Source of the DNA: Roseibium marinum
Lineage (GTDB): Bacteria; Pseudomonadota; Alphaproteobacteria; Rhizobiales; Stappiaceae
Length of the DNA stretch: 64,000 nucleotides
Reading direction: 5' to 3'
Assembly: GCF_002906165.1 (NCBI RefSeq)
Contig: NZ_PPCN01000002.1
Coordinates: 124,001 to 188,000, forward strand
Both the position numbers and the translations under genes were made by a program. This document shows, piece by piece, positions 1 to 8,900 of the stretch (positions are counted from its first letter, which is position 1; each line of letters starts with the position of its first letter). Under the pieces are notes generated by a model, which saw only the letters and a program-made list of their open reading frames with translations, did not search any database and was not told the origin of the DNA.

Positions 1-513
1 TGTCTCGACAGTGCGTTCCGTCGGCACGGCACCGTGCGTTGGAACAAGCGGGATCTCGGCCCGCGCGACAAGATCGGGCGAAAGTGCGTCGAGATCATCG
101 CGCGTAAAGATATCGATCGCACTTTGCCAGCGCCCGTCCAGGGCACTGCTTATGACCGGCCACTCTTCAGCCTCGGCCCCGACGCGCACGATACGAAGAA
201 AATCCAGGCCAAGCCGTTCTTCTTCCCCCGCAAGAAAATCAGCCCCGGTATCCGCCTCAAGCGCCTGGCGTAAATCGATCGACCGGGCGATCGCGTCAAT
301 CTGTTCTCCGGAAGTCTCGATCAACTTCGCCAAATATTGATCGGCGATGGTCAGATCCCCGGTAACCTTGTTCACCAGCAGGGCATCAACCTTGCCTGAC
401 CAGCGCCAGATCGTGCCGCCCAGCAGAACCGGCAACAAGACCAGCATCGGCAGCAATGCGATGACCAGCAGGCGCACTCGGACCGAGCGCATGAAGGTGT
501 GAAGGCGCGACAT
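1..513 (-). CDS. Sensor histidine kinase, N-terminal part (cut by window edge)
   Basis: Only the first ~171 residues are inside the window. The protein starts MSRLHTFMRSVRVRLL and has one strongly hydrophobic segment at about residues 14-31, followed by a tryptophan-containing loop and an extracytoplasmic region of the kind found in transmembrane two-component kinases. The kinase core itself lies beyond position 1. It begins 3 bp after the stop codon of the NtrC-like response regulator at 517-1869, in the same orientation, so the two are almost certainly one operon and a cognate pair. The kinase identity is inferred mainly from this pairing and the membrane-anchor/sensor layout, because no H-box or ATPase domain is visible here. 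The stimulus is unknown. Confidence 0.75.
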   Translation of the reverse strand, partial: MSRLHTFMRSVRVRLLVIALLPMLVLLPVLLGGTIWRWSGKVDALLVNKVTGDLTIADQYLAKLIETSGEQIDAIARSIDLRQALEADTGADFLAGEEERLGLDFLRIVRVGAEAEEWPVISSALDGRWQSAIDIFTRDDLDALSPDLVARAEIPLVPTHGAVPTERTVET

Positions 514-516
514 GAG

Positions 517-1869
517 CTACAGACCCCAGGCCGCGCATTTCCGGTCAATAGTCTTGCGCGACAAGCCCAGACGCCGCGCGGCTTCCGAGCGATTTCCATC
601 CAGTGCCTCAAGAGCAAGCAGGATCTCGCGCTTTTCCGTGTCCTTCAGTGGCGCGATTTCATCGACCAACGCTACCTTGCCCAGGGTTTCCAGGGGAAAG
701 CGCCCGAAGATCAGCGCCCGCTCGATGAAATTGTGCAATTCCCGGATATTTCCCGGCCAGTCATAGCGCAGCATTGCAGACCTGGCGGCCGCAGACATTT
801 CGACCTTTGGCAGGTTCAATGCCACCGAGATTTCCGCTTGGAACAAGTCCGCCAGTTCCAGAACATCGGTGCCACGATCTTTCAACGGCGGCATCTCGAG
901 CTCAACCACGTTGGTGCGAAACAGCAGGTCTTCGCGGAACCGTCCCGCTTCGACCTCAGCTTGCAGCGGTTTCGTCGAAGCAATGACGAACCGAAGATCA
1001 AGCTGCACGTCACGTCCCGTCCCCATTGGTCGGATCACGCCGTCTTCCAGCACGCGTAGAAAGGCTGTCTGCGCGCTTGCATTCAACTCACTCACGTCAT
1101 CGAGAAAGACGGTGCCGCCGGAGGCTTGAGTCAGCAGCCCTTCACGCCCGGACTGTGCCCCCGGAAAGGCGCCCGCTCCATGGCCGAACAACTCATACTG
1201 GATCATGTCCGCTTGAATCGCGCCGCATTGGATCGGCACGAAGGGAGCCTCGCCGCGCCCCGAATGGCCGTGAATATGCCGTGCAGCCACCTCTTTTCCG
1301 GACCCGGACGGCCCGGTGATCAAGACAGGCGTGGTCAGCGGGGCGACTCGTTCCAATAGATTTCGCACTTCGGCAATTGCGCTGGACCTTCCGATCAGCT
1401 CCCGGCGGCGATTACCGCTGGTTACAGTATCCAACTCACGCCTCAGAAGAGAATTCTCACGTTTCAGCCGGGAAAGCTCGAGGCACTTTCGTATCGCGTT
1501 CAGAACCTGGTTGGACCGGAAAGGCTTGATCAGAAAATCCGAAGCACCGGCCCGCATCGCGTCTATGGCAGTCTGAAGATCAGCATAGGCTGTAATCAGG
1601 ATCGTGTCGGTGAAACCACCGTTCTCCCGCTGATCCTTCAGCCATTCCAGGCCCTTCTGCCCAGGCATAATGTTATCGAGTATCATCACGTCGTACTGGT
1701 ATGACGACAAGAGAACTTCGGCGGAACGAGCGTCCTGCGCCTCGTCCACATGCCGACATATCGGTTGCAGCGTCTTGACCAGGAAGTGCCGCATGCCGGG
1801 TTCGTCATCAACGACAAGAATTCTCGCGGAGGCAAGCGGATTGCTTCGTTCGCTTGATCCCGCCTGCAT
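517..1869 (-). CDS. NtrC-family response regulator (receiver, AAA+, Fis-type HTH)
   Basis: This is a 450-residue cytoplasmic transcription activator. Residues ~15-130 are a receiver domain with acidic pair DDE at 21-23 and phospho-acceptor Asp65 (MILDNIMPG), and Lys115 follows in IKPF. Residues ~155-385 form a sigma-54-interaction AAA+ domain with Walker A GPSGSGKE (186-193), Walker B-like VFLDDVSE and the arginine-finger/sensor region (FREDLLFR). The C-terminus is a Fis-type helix-turn-helix (NRSEAARRLGLSRKTIDRK). The normally invariant GAFTGA loop that contacts sigma-54 reads GAFPGA (233-238), so sigma-54 contact may be altered or lost. It is the first gene of a two-gene operon with the kinase at 1-513, only 3 bp apart. 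Targets cannot be deduced. Confidence 0.93.
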   Translation of the reverse strand: MQAGSSERSNPLASARILVVDDEPGMRHFLVKTLQPICRHVDEAQDARSAEVLLSSYQYDVMILDNIMPGQKGLEWLKDQRENGGFTDTILITAYADLQTAIDAMRAGASDFLIKPFRSNQVLNAIRKCLELSRLKRENSLLRRELDTVTSGNRRRELIGRSSAIAEVRNLLERVAPLTTPVLITGPSGSGKEVAARHIHGHSGRGEAPFVPIQCGAIQADMIQYELFGHGAGAFPGAQSGREGLLTQASGGTVFLDDVSELNASAQTAFLRVLEDGVIRPMGTGRDVQLDLRFVIASTKPLQAEVEAGRFREDLLFRTNVVELEMPPLKDRGTDVLELADLFQAEISVALNLPKVEMSAAARSAMLRYDWPGNIRELHNFIERALIFGRFPLETLGKVALVDEIAPLKDTEKREILLALEALDGNRSEAARRLGLSRKTIDRKCAAWGL

Positions 1870-2086
1870 CTGCCACCGCTTGTCCTATGACCCCACAATC
1901 GGGAAACCCTAGCAAGAATACGTAAAAAGTTGCAAGGCTGGACTTGCAACGGAAAGAGTCTCCTCTTGGCTCGAGGGAGTTGTCACGTAAACCACCGCCG
2001 GTTGCCCGGGCAACGATCCAAACGGGACAGGCACGCGGTAAAGCGAGAGGTCGCTCCCAGCCTCGATTACTGGTCGCAAAAAGGCA

Positions 2087-2317
2087 TCAACAACCGTGCC
2101 GGAAACAGCCACCTGCCGTTTCGCAAGCGTGAGAGAACAGCTTCTCAGTGCGTCGATGAGCAATCGGAAATTCCGCAAGTGCCTCCCTCTCGCTATTGCC
2201 GAGGACCCGCTTGATTTCGCGCTTTCCGATTATCTCCCTGAGACGATCAGGAACCCGCCTTCGATAGTGATATGAACCGGTCTTGGTAGGTTTGATGTAC
2301 TTCAAGACGAGACCCAT
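2087..2317 (-). pseudogene. N-terminal remnant of a tyrosine-recombinase (phage-type integrase)
   Basis: The first ~50 residues (MGLVLKYIKPTKTGSYHYRRRVPDRLREIIGKREIK, split here only in description) match the N-terminal arm-binding region (DUF6538 type) of integrases that start with a short beta strand and an RRRVP motif. After about residue 55 the reading frame loses this character and stops at 76 residues, whereas complete integrases have 350-500. No catalytic R-H-R-Y region is visible nearby. It lies 88 bp from the 3' end of tRNA-Leu, the classic position for an integrase of an element that used the tRNA gene as its attachment site. It is therefore called a decayed remnant of an excised or degraded element. 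Confidence 0.6.
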
Positions 2318-2318
2318 T

Positions 2319-2349
2319 TGTGTACCCCTTGTGTACCGCGTCGTGTACC
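2319..2349. repeat. Three direct repeats (TGTGTACC) between integrase remnant and tRNA-Leu
   Basis: Octamers TGTGTACC at 2319-2326 and 2330-2337 and CGTGTACC at 2342-2349 are spaced 11 and 12 bp apart, about one helical turn. They lie immediately upstream of the integrase remnant and next to the tRNA. This resembles arm-type integrase binding sites at an attachment junction. The assignment is inferred from position and spacing. Confidence 0.5.
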
Positions 2350-2405
2350 GCTTGGAGCCTTAGGTCTATGAAATCATTGAAAGAAAAGAGGTTCAAGGTA
2401 AAAAC

Positions 2406-2490
2406 TGGTGCCCCCCGCCGGAATCGAACCGGCACTTCCGAAGAAACGGGATTTTGAATCCCGCGCGTCTACCAGTTCCGCCAGAGGGGC
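2406..2490 (-). tRNA. tRNA-Leu (CAA)
   Basis: An 85-nt cloverleaf reads on the minus strand from GCCCCTCTGGCGGAACTGG. The 7-bp acceptor stem GCCCCTC pairs with GGGGGGC (one T-G wobble), the discriminator is A and CCA is encoded. The anticodon loop is TTCAAAA within the stem CGGGA/TCCCG, giving anticodon CAA. A long class II variable arm with a TTCG turn is present, as expected for leucine. The T-loop GGTTCGATTCC is intact. An integrase remnant lies just beyond its 3' end, so it has probably served as an attachment site. Confidence 0.95.
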
Positions 2491-2774
2491 GACCGGCACC
2501 GGGAAGGGTGCCTATCATGGGCATTTGAGCGATGCAAGCGGTTCCATGGGGACCGGGGGCCGGCAGTCCTGCGGAACTGCTTTTCCGGTCGGTTCACAAG
2601 CGGGACTCCGACAATTTTAGAGGTTGTGAAAACCGGATATTCACCATGGATCGATACATGTTGGAAATTCCACCAATAGACGAACGGAATCCCGCAAGGT
2701 TTAAGACTCCTTCAAAGGCCGTTTCCTAGATTGGCCCGATAGTGAGGGCCCGATAGTGGGGGAAGGGGAGAACC

Positions 2775-3308
2775 ATGGTGTTCCGCAACAATTCGATGAC
2801 CGCAAGACCGACTGCCGCAGCACGCATTGCGGACACAGGACCGGCCGTTCAACCGGCGCCTGCGATGGCACCGGACACCGCCGCCCTACCGGAATCGGCC
2901 CTGTTCACCCTTTCGTATCTGAACAAGGACGCACTCAAACCTTCCCCGATCGAACCGAGTTGGATCCTGGAGGGCGATCCGAAGGCACGCTGCAACAACC
3001 TTTCCAGCTTCGGAGACGACTGGACATTTGTCGATCACTGGTCCTGCACCTCCGGAAAGTTCCGCTGGCGGTATTTTTACGACGAAACCATTCTCATTCT
3101 GGAAGGCGAAGCTTTCATCACGGACGACAACGGCGTGAGATATCACGCGGTGCCCGGCGCGACGCTGTCTTTCCCGGACGGATCGGCGGCCAACTGGGAG
3201 ATCCCGTCCTATGTCCGCAAGATCGCCTTCAACCAGAAGCCTGTGCCTTCTTACCTTCATAAATTCTGCCGGTTGATCAACAAGATCCAAAAAAACATCT
3301 TCAATTGA
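2775..3308 (+). CDS. Cupin-domain protein (ureidoglycine-aminohydrolase-like, DUF861 type)
   Basis: A 177-residue protein with an Ala/Pro-rich N-terminal ~40 residues followed by a small cupin barrel (~60-165). The stretch WSCTSGKFRWRYFYDETILILEGEA, seen around residues 88-112, is typical of the Cupin_3 family: Trp/Ser/Gly turn, aromatic strand, then an E-x5-G second motif. The metal-binding histidines of larger cupins are mostly absent, as is common in this subfamily. The true start may be one of several methionines in the disordered N-terminus (MVFRNNS or MTARPT). It stands alone between tRNA-Leu and the CYTH-CHAD gene. No substrate can be assigned. Confidence 0.75.
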   Translation: MVFRNNSMTARPTAAARIADTGPAVQPAPAMAPDTAALPESALFTLSYLNKDALKPSPIEPSWILEGDPKARCNNLSSFGDDWTFVDHWSCTSGKFRWRYFYDETILILEGEAFITDDNGVRYHAVPGATLSFPDGSAANWEIPSYVRKIAFNQKPVPSYLHKFCRLINKIQKNIFN

Positions 3309-3430
3309 GCCTCTGGCCCGCCACAGGCATGGCGACGGAAATTCCCGGCCGAAACGTTTAGACGGCGAACAAAAGCGCAAATTGTGCGCTTTTTCTGGAC
3401 AAGTTCTTTTTGCTTGGCTAGAAATTCCGG

Positions 3431-4996
3431 ATGAGCAAATCAGGACGCGAAATCGAGCTCAAGCTCGAACTGGATCCGATGGCGCAGGATGCGTTGAAAA
3501 GCGCCGGCACCATCGAAGGCTTCACCGCCGGACGGGCGGTCACCAAAACCTTGCAGTCAATCTATTTCGACACGCCGGACCAGGCGCTGCGCAAGGCGAA
3601 AATCTCCCTGAGGGTGCGCAAAACCGGCCGGAGCTGGGTGCAGACGGCCAAGATCGGCACCGGCGTCATGGCCGGATTGTCCACCGCAGTGGAAGCCGAG
3701 CATCCGGTCAGCGCACGGGCGCTGGATTTTTCCGTCATCGAAGATCCTGAAGTCAGGAAAAAACTGGCGGAAACCATCGGCGACGCGCCTCTGGGCGAGT
3801 GTTTTGAGACGGTGATGAAGCGGACCACCCGTCAGCTCACCCGCGGCAGCGACGGCGCGCGGATCGAACTGGCGCTCGACACCGGCAACATCCTCGCCGG
3901 CAACGGCAGCCAGCCTCTGACGGAACTTGAGATGGAGTTGAAATCCGGACCGGGCCTTGCTGTCTTCGAGGCGGCGAAGGCTTTGCTCAAGGATACCCCT
4001 TTCCGGTTTTCCCCCTTCAACAAGGCCGAACGGGGCTACCGGTTCGCCGAAGGCGTCACGGCGGCGGAAGGCGCTCCCTATTTCGCCGAGCCCGTCGAAT
4101 TCGCCTCCGGGATCAGCGCCGAGCTTGCTTTCCGGGATGTCCTGCGCTCCTGCCTCACCCAGATTGCCGAGAACCGTCTGGCGGTTCTGTCTTCCGATAA
4201 CCCGGAGGGACCGCACCAGCTTCGCGTCGGCCTCCGGCGGCTGCGCAGCGCTTTCCGGCTGTTCAGGCCGATCCTCAACCCGGCGACGCTGCTGCCTCTG
4301 GACGAGATGGCGCGCATCATCGCCACCGAGGCAGGCGCCTTGCGCGATCTCGACGTGCTGATCGACGAAATCGTCGCCCCGCTGGCCGCCAAGGCGCCGG
4401 AAAGCCTGTCCTTCGACGCGCTGCTGGAAAACCTGAACGCAACGCGGGGACAAGACACCCGCCGCACACTGAAAGAACATCTGAAGTCAGCCGAAGTGAA
4501 CGGTTTCCTGCTCGACCTTGCCGCCTACACGGAAGGCCGGGGCTGGCTGGACCCGGAGAATTTCGACCAGACGGTGCTGCTGGCGCAGCCGGTCGAGACG
4601 TTCGCCGGCAAGGCCCTCGCCAGGCAATGGAAGAAGGTCCTCAAATACGGCAAGCGGCTGGAAGACCTGTCAATTGCCGAACGCCACGAAATGCGCAAGA
4701 CGATGAAGAAGATGCGCTACGGCATCGAGTTTTTCGGCTGCCTCTATCCGCGGGACACGGTCAAGCCGTTCCTCAAGCGCATGAAGAAGCTGCAGGATAT
4801 TTTCGGTTATCTGAACGACGTCGCCATGGCCGAGAAGCTGCCGGAGACCTGCACTGCCTCCGGGCCGAAAGCCGACGCGGCGCGGCAGGCCATCGGCTTC
4901 GTCATCGGCTGGCACGAGTGCCGCTGCCAGACCATGTGGCGGCACGCCAGGGGCTATTGGGACGCCACCAGAAAGACGCCGAAATTCTGGAGCTAA
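3431..4996 (+). CDS. CYTH-CHAD domain protein (inorganic triphosphatase-like)
   Basis: A 521-residue protein with two recognisable modules. Residues ~1-200 form a CYTH triphosphate tunnel enzyme domain, shown by the starting EIELKLELD motif and the charged strands RKAKISLRVRKTG, VEAEHPV and ELEMELKSG, the alternating Glu/Lys/Arg pattern that lines the catalytic tunnel. Residues ~225-500 are a CHAD helical domain with its conserved HQLRVGLRRLRSAF histidine/arginine helix and a second helix HEMRKTMKKMRYG. In related bacterial proteins the CYTH module hydrolyses inorganic triphosphate and the CHAD module binds polyphosphate. It is monocistronic, about 120 bp upstream of an IS element. Length and domain order fit the family, so function in polyphosphate metabolism is a reasonable inference. 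Confidence 0.9.
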   Translation: MSKSGREIELKLELDPMAQDALKSAGTIEGFTAGRAVTKTLQSIYFDTPDQALRKAKISLRVRKTGRSWVQTAKIGTGVMAGLSTAVEAEHPVSARALDFSVIEDPEVRKKLAETIGDAPLGECFETVMKRTTRQLTRGSDGARIELALDTGNILAGNGSQPLTELEMELKSGPGLAVFEAAKALLKDTPFRFSPFNKAERGYRFAEGVTAAEGAPYFAEPVEFASGISAELAFRDVLRSCLTQIAENRLAVLSSDNPEGPHQLRVGLRRLRSAFRLFRPILNPATLLPLDEMARIIATEAGALRDLDVLIDEIVAPLAAKAPESLSFDALLENLNATRGQDTRRTLKEHLKSAEVNGFLLDLAAYTEGRGWLDPENFDQTVLLAQPVETFAGKALARQWKKVLKYGKRLEDLSIAERHEMRKTMKKMRYGIEFFGCLYPRDTVKPFLKRMKKLQDIFGYLNDVAMAEKLPETCTASGPKADAARQAIGFVIGWHECRCQTMWRHARGYWDATRKTPKFWS

Positions 4997-5182
4997 AACA
5001 TTTTCCGCTCATATTGAATCATTTGAATTGGCTTGTTCAGACACAACGCAATCCGAATGGCGTAGGCCGGAAAAACGGGTCAAGCGGCTCCGTATTCTTT
5101 TAAAGTGCTCTAGAGTCTGTGGACATTTAAGATTCACAGATCGTCATTTTTGTGATTCAAGCTTCCTTTTGAGGAGGCTCTT

Positions 5183-5557
5183 ATGCACAGCGAACGTTTT
5201 GTCATCTCGGATCGCAGCTGGGCGATTATAGAACCGTTACTGCCCGGCAGTATTCGTGATCGAGGCCGGACAGCAAGGGACAACCGATTGTTTCTTGAGG
5301 CGGTGCTCTGGAAGGTGCGCGTTGGCGGCCCGTGGCGAGATCTCCCATCGGGGTTTGGCGAATGGAACAGTGTGTTTCGGCGTTTCCGCCGATGGGCCCA
5401 ACGCGGTGTATTTCAGCGACTTTTCGAGGCTGTATCGGGTGATCCAGACTTTGAATATGTTCTTGTCGATGGCACGATCATCAGCGTCCACCACAAAGCG
5501 AGTGGCGCAAAAGGGGGACTCTCAATCAGGCCATCGGGCGCTCGAAAGGCGGATTAA
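5183..5557 (+). CDS. IS5-family transposase, first frame (OrfA)
   Basis: This 124-residue product is the N-terminal half of an IS5/IS427 transposase (DUF4096-like DNA-binding region then the start of the DDE domain). Recognisable blocks are WAIIEPLLPG, RDNRLFLEAVLWKVR, GGPWRDLP and FEYVLVDGTIISVHH; the Asp in VDGT is the first catalytic residue. The frame runs through a slippery heptamer A AAA GGG at 5509-5515 and stops 42 bp later. A -1 shift there would continue directly into the second frame with the expected sequence AKGGTLNQAIGRSKGG. The start ATG at 5183 is preceded by a strong GAGGAGG ribosome site. OrfA alone would be an N-terminal DNA-binding product. Confidence 0.9.
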   Translation: MHSERFVISDRSWAIIEPLLPGSIRDRGRTARDNRLFLEAVLWKVRVGGPWRDLPSGFGEWNSVFRRFRRWAQRGVFQRLFEAVSGDPDFEYVLVDGTIISVHHKASGAKGGLSIRPSGARKAD

Positions 5558-5940
5558 CCACCAAGGTTCTGGCCCTCACCGATGCGTTGGGCAATCTGGT
5601 GCGCTTCAAGCTGCTGCCCGGCCAGCGCAGTGAAATCGTTGGTGTGCCAGACCTGATCGCCGATCAGGATTTCGGCGCCATGCTGGCCGACAAGGCATTC
5701 GATGCCAATTCCTTGCGCGAAGACCTCGACACTCGCAAAGCACAAGCCGTCATTCCGGCAAAAAACAATCGTCGCGTCCACATCCCCCACGATGAAGAAA
5801 CCTACAAGTGGCGTCATCTGATTGAAAACTATTTCAGCAAAATCAAAGAGTTCAGAGGGATCAACACAAGATACGACAAGACCGATGTCAGCTATCAAGC
5901 CTCAGGGAACATGGCTGCAACAGTCATCGCATTGCGCTAA
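5515..5940 (+). CDS. IS5-family transposase, second frame (OrfB, made by -1 frameshift)
   Basis: From 5515 this frame reads GTLNQAIGRSKGGLTTKV and then LPGQRSEIVGVPDL, LADKAFDANSLRE and KWRHLIENYFSKIKEF. It holds the second catalytic Asp (ADKAFD) and the catalytic Glu (HLIENYF) of the DDE domain. It has no convincing ribosome site of its own and depends on a -1 shift at A AAA GGG (5509-5515) from the upstream frame. The combined product would be about 250 residues, normal for the IS427 group. No nonsense codons interrupt it, so the element may still be active. Confidence 0.88.
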   Translation, partial: GTLNQAIGRSKGGLTTKVLALTDALGNLVRFKLLPGQRSEIVGVPDLIADQDFGAMLADKAFDANSLREDLDTRKAQAVIPAKNNRRVHIPHDEETYKWRHLIENYFSKIKEFRGINTRYDKTDVSYQASGNMAATVIALR

Positions 5941-5953
5941 ATGTCCACAGATC

Positions 5954-8900
5954 CTAGAACCGCGCCGAGAAACTGGCGGTGAAGCCGTGGTCCTGGGCGT
6001 TGGCGCCGATATCGCCCTGGTAGCCGATGTCGAATCGGCCGACCTTGCCGAAGTCGAGCTTGACACCGGCCTCGATCAGCGCCGTGTCGCGGTCGATCGG
6101 GCTGCCTGAGACCGTAAAGGCGCTGCCGCCGTCAAGACGCATGGCTGTGTCCGGGGTGACATCGCCTATCGCGTGGCGCCAGCCGAGCGCACCGGCGAGT
6201 GACGCGGTCATGTCGCCAATGACGGCGAATTGCCTTTCGGCCCGTGCGCCCAGGGTCGTGACGCCGAGCGTCTGCGCGGTGGAGGAGACGGTAAGCGCCG
6301 CGGTACCGCCGGTCTCGGTGAAGCCGTCGCTGCGCTGGTGAATGAGCGCGAGGCCCGCAAAAGGCTCGAACCGCGCCAATTGCGTATCCATCGTGTAGCC
6401 GACCTCGCCGAAGGCCTGCGCGGTCGGGGCGGCATATTTGGCGGTAAGATGGTCGGTGAAGGCGCCGACGGTGACGTTCCGGGTCGTGCCGACATCATGC
6501 CATGTGTAAGTGGTGCCAAGCCGTACACCGAGCGGGCCGAACTGGCGCCCGGTATAGGCGCCAAGCGTGTAACTGTCGGCGTTGCCGGATGACGCGCGGG
6601 CATCGACATCGAAGCTGCTGTGGCCGTAGCCGGCGAGCACGCCGGCGCGCCAGCCGCCGAAAAGCTCGGCATCGGCGCCCATGAAGAAGCCGCCGGTGCT
6701 GCGGTCGGCGCCAGCCGTATTGGCGGTGGCGTCCGTCGACCCCCAGGCGCCATATCCCTGCCCCCAGGCCACCACGCCGCCACTGATCCCCGGCGTTTCG
6801 CCTTTGCCGTTAAAGGCGATCTGCGGCATCTCGCCGGCGGCCACGCCGTCGAAGGCGCCACGAATACGGTTGCCGATGGTGTCGCGTCCGAATTGACTGT
6901 CAGCGGCGAGCGCGCCGTGCACCGTTCCATGCACTTCGCCCGACAGCGCATCCAGCGCCTCGCGAGCCCCGGCGTCGGTCAGACCTATGAATGCGTCATA
7001 GACCGCATTGCCCGCGGTCAGGCCACCAACCCCCGCCGCAGTCGCGCGCTGGTTCGCGGTGTTCGCCGCCGAAGCGAAGTTGGTTTCATTGCGCGTCAGT
7101 GTCAAAGTGACGTTATTGGCGTCATAGCCGAGCATGGCATCGAGGAAGGCGAAGCTGTCGCTGACCGAGCCGAAGGTGCCGTTGACCGCAGTATCGGCGG
7201 TGAGGATCGTGTAGGTTGTGTCGGTGGCATAGGTGGAACCGGTGTCGGTGCCGTTTTCAGGACCCACGGTCACGCTCGCGCCGTTGTTGATTGTCACCGT
7301 ACCGGTGGCGTGCAGCAAGTCGGAGTTTCCGGCGGCATCGACTTCCACCGCATAGATGGAACCGGACGCGAAGCTGGCATCTCCGGACACGTTCAACGTG
7401 CCGATGGAATTGCCCGGCGCGATGGTGCCCCCGGAATTCGCGCTCACCATGCCGACCGTGCCCGAACCGCCTAACGTGCCGCCACTGGCGATCGTGATCG
7501 CCGAGGAACTGACGATCGAACCGTTCACGAAGAGTGTGCCGCCATTCACGGTGGTTGCGCCTGTATAGCTGCTGGTGCCCGTGAGATTTAGCGTCCCTGT
7601 ACCGGTTTTCGTGAGTGACAGTACGCCCGCTCCATCCTGTAAGGTTCCGGAAAAGGTGGTGTCTGCGTTGTTGAAATCCGTCGTCAGCACCGCCGCGGTG
7701 GCGTTTCCATTGGTTATGCTGCCGCTGCCGGAGAGTGATGGGAGCGTCGAGTCAAAACCGTTGACATCGAAAGTGGCACCCGCCGCAACCGTAACGGCGC
7801 TGGTGGATGCCAAGGCCGTCGCGGATCCCATGCGCAGGATGCCGGCATTGACGTCGGTCGAACCTGTGTAGGTATTGGTGGCCGTGAGAAGCAGGGTTCC
7901 GTCACCCGCCTTTTCCAGACTGCCCGATGATGCGCCGTCGGCAATGACACCCTGCAGCGTTGTCGTGGTGCCGCTGGCGACGTCGATCGCGGACGAACCG
8001 GCGAGGCTGAATCCCCGGCCGGAAGCCATCGTCGTGGTGCCGGTCACGGCGAGCGTTCCACCGTCCGAGATCACCACGTCGTTAGCTACGTCGCCAAGGT
8101 TGGCAGTACCGGCGATCGACAAATTGCCGCCGGCGATAGTGACGTTGCCTGTGAAGGTATTGGCCGCGGACAACACCAGGTTTCCGGTGCCGGTCTTGTT
8201 AATGGCTGTGGTAACGGATCCGGCAGTCCGACCGGTACCGGCGATGGTGTTGGCATAGGTGACCGTGCCGGAGGACACGCCTATGTTTACGGTCGTGGTG
8301 TCGATGAAGATCCCGGCACCCGCGGTGCTGCCGGTGCTGCCGGTCAAGCCGCCTGCTGCTGATGACCCCTGACCGGTGCCGCCGCCGCCGCCTGCGCCAC
8401 CGGTGACTGCCGCGCCGGAGATCGGCGTGTCGAGGATGGTCAGTGTGCCGCCGGTCGCTACATAAATCGCGCCGCCCCGCCCGCCACCGCCGTCACCGCC
8501 GTTACCACCATCCGAGCCGGGTCCAAACGAGCCAGCGTTGTTGGTAACAGCGCCGCGGCCCGAGTTGCCTTCACCCCCGCCTGCATTGCCCGCCCCGCCA
8601 TCGTTTCTGTCCGTATAACCTGAGCTGCCGGTCGTGCCGGAGCCGCCGCCGCCGCCGCCGCCGTCACCCACCGACGCGCCGCTGCTGCCCACCGTGCCCG
8701 ATGTACCGGTATTGCCGCCTTCGCCGCCGGCCCCGCCGCCGCCGACGGCGCCGCCGGCGTTCATCGCGCCGCCGTCACCACCATCGCCACCGGACGCACT
8801 GGCCGCGATATTCTGCGCCGAGCCGCCATTGCCACCAGTGCCGCCCGTAGCGGAATTGCCCGTGAAGGTGACCGATGAGAGCGTGACATCGGCGCCACTG

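Larger units (their letters stand above)
5113..5954 (+). mobile_element. IS5-family insertion sequence (IS427-group type), complete, 842 bp
   Basis: The terminal inverted repeats are near-identical: GAGTCTGTGGACATTTA at the left end (5113-5129) and, read inward, GGATCTGTGGACATTTA at the right end (5938-5954). They are flanked by TA on both sides (5111-5112 and 5955-5956), matching the TA/CTAG target preference of this group. The element carries one transposase gene in two overlapping frames. Size, ends and coding organisation are those of an intact IS. The right end sits on the stop codon of the autotransporter gene. Confidence 0.93.

Noticed and set aside
1909..2178. 89-codon minus-strand frame next to the integrase remnant
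   Set aside because: No integrase catalytic motif and no ribosome site; probably decayed element DNA.
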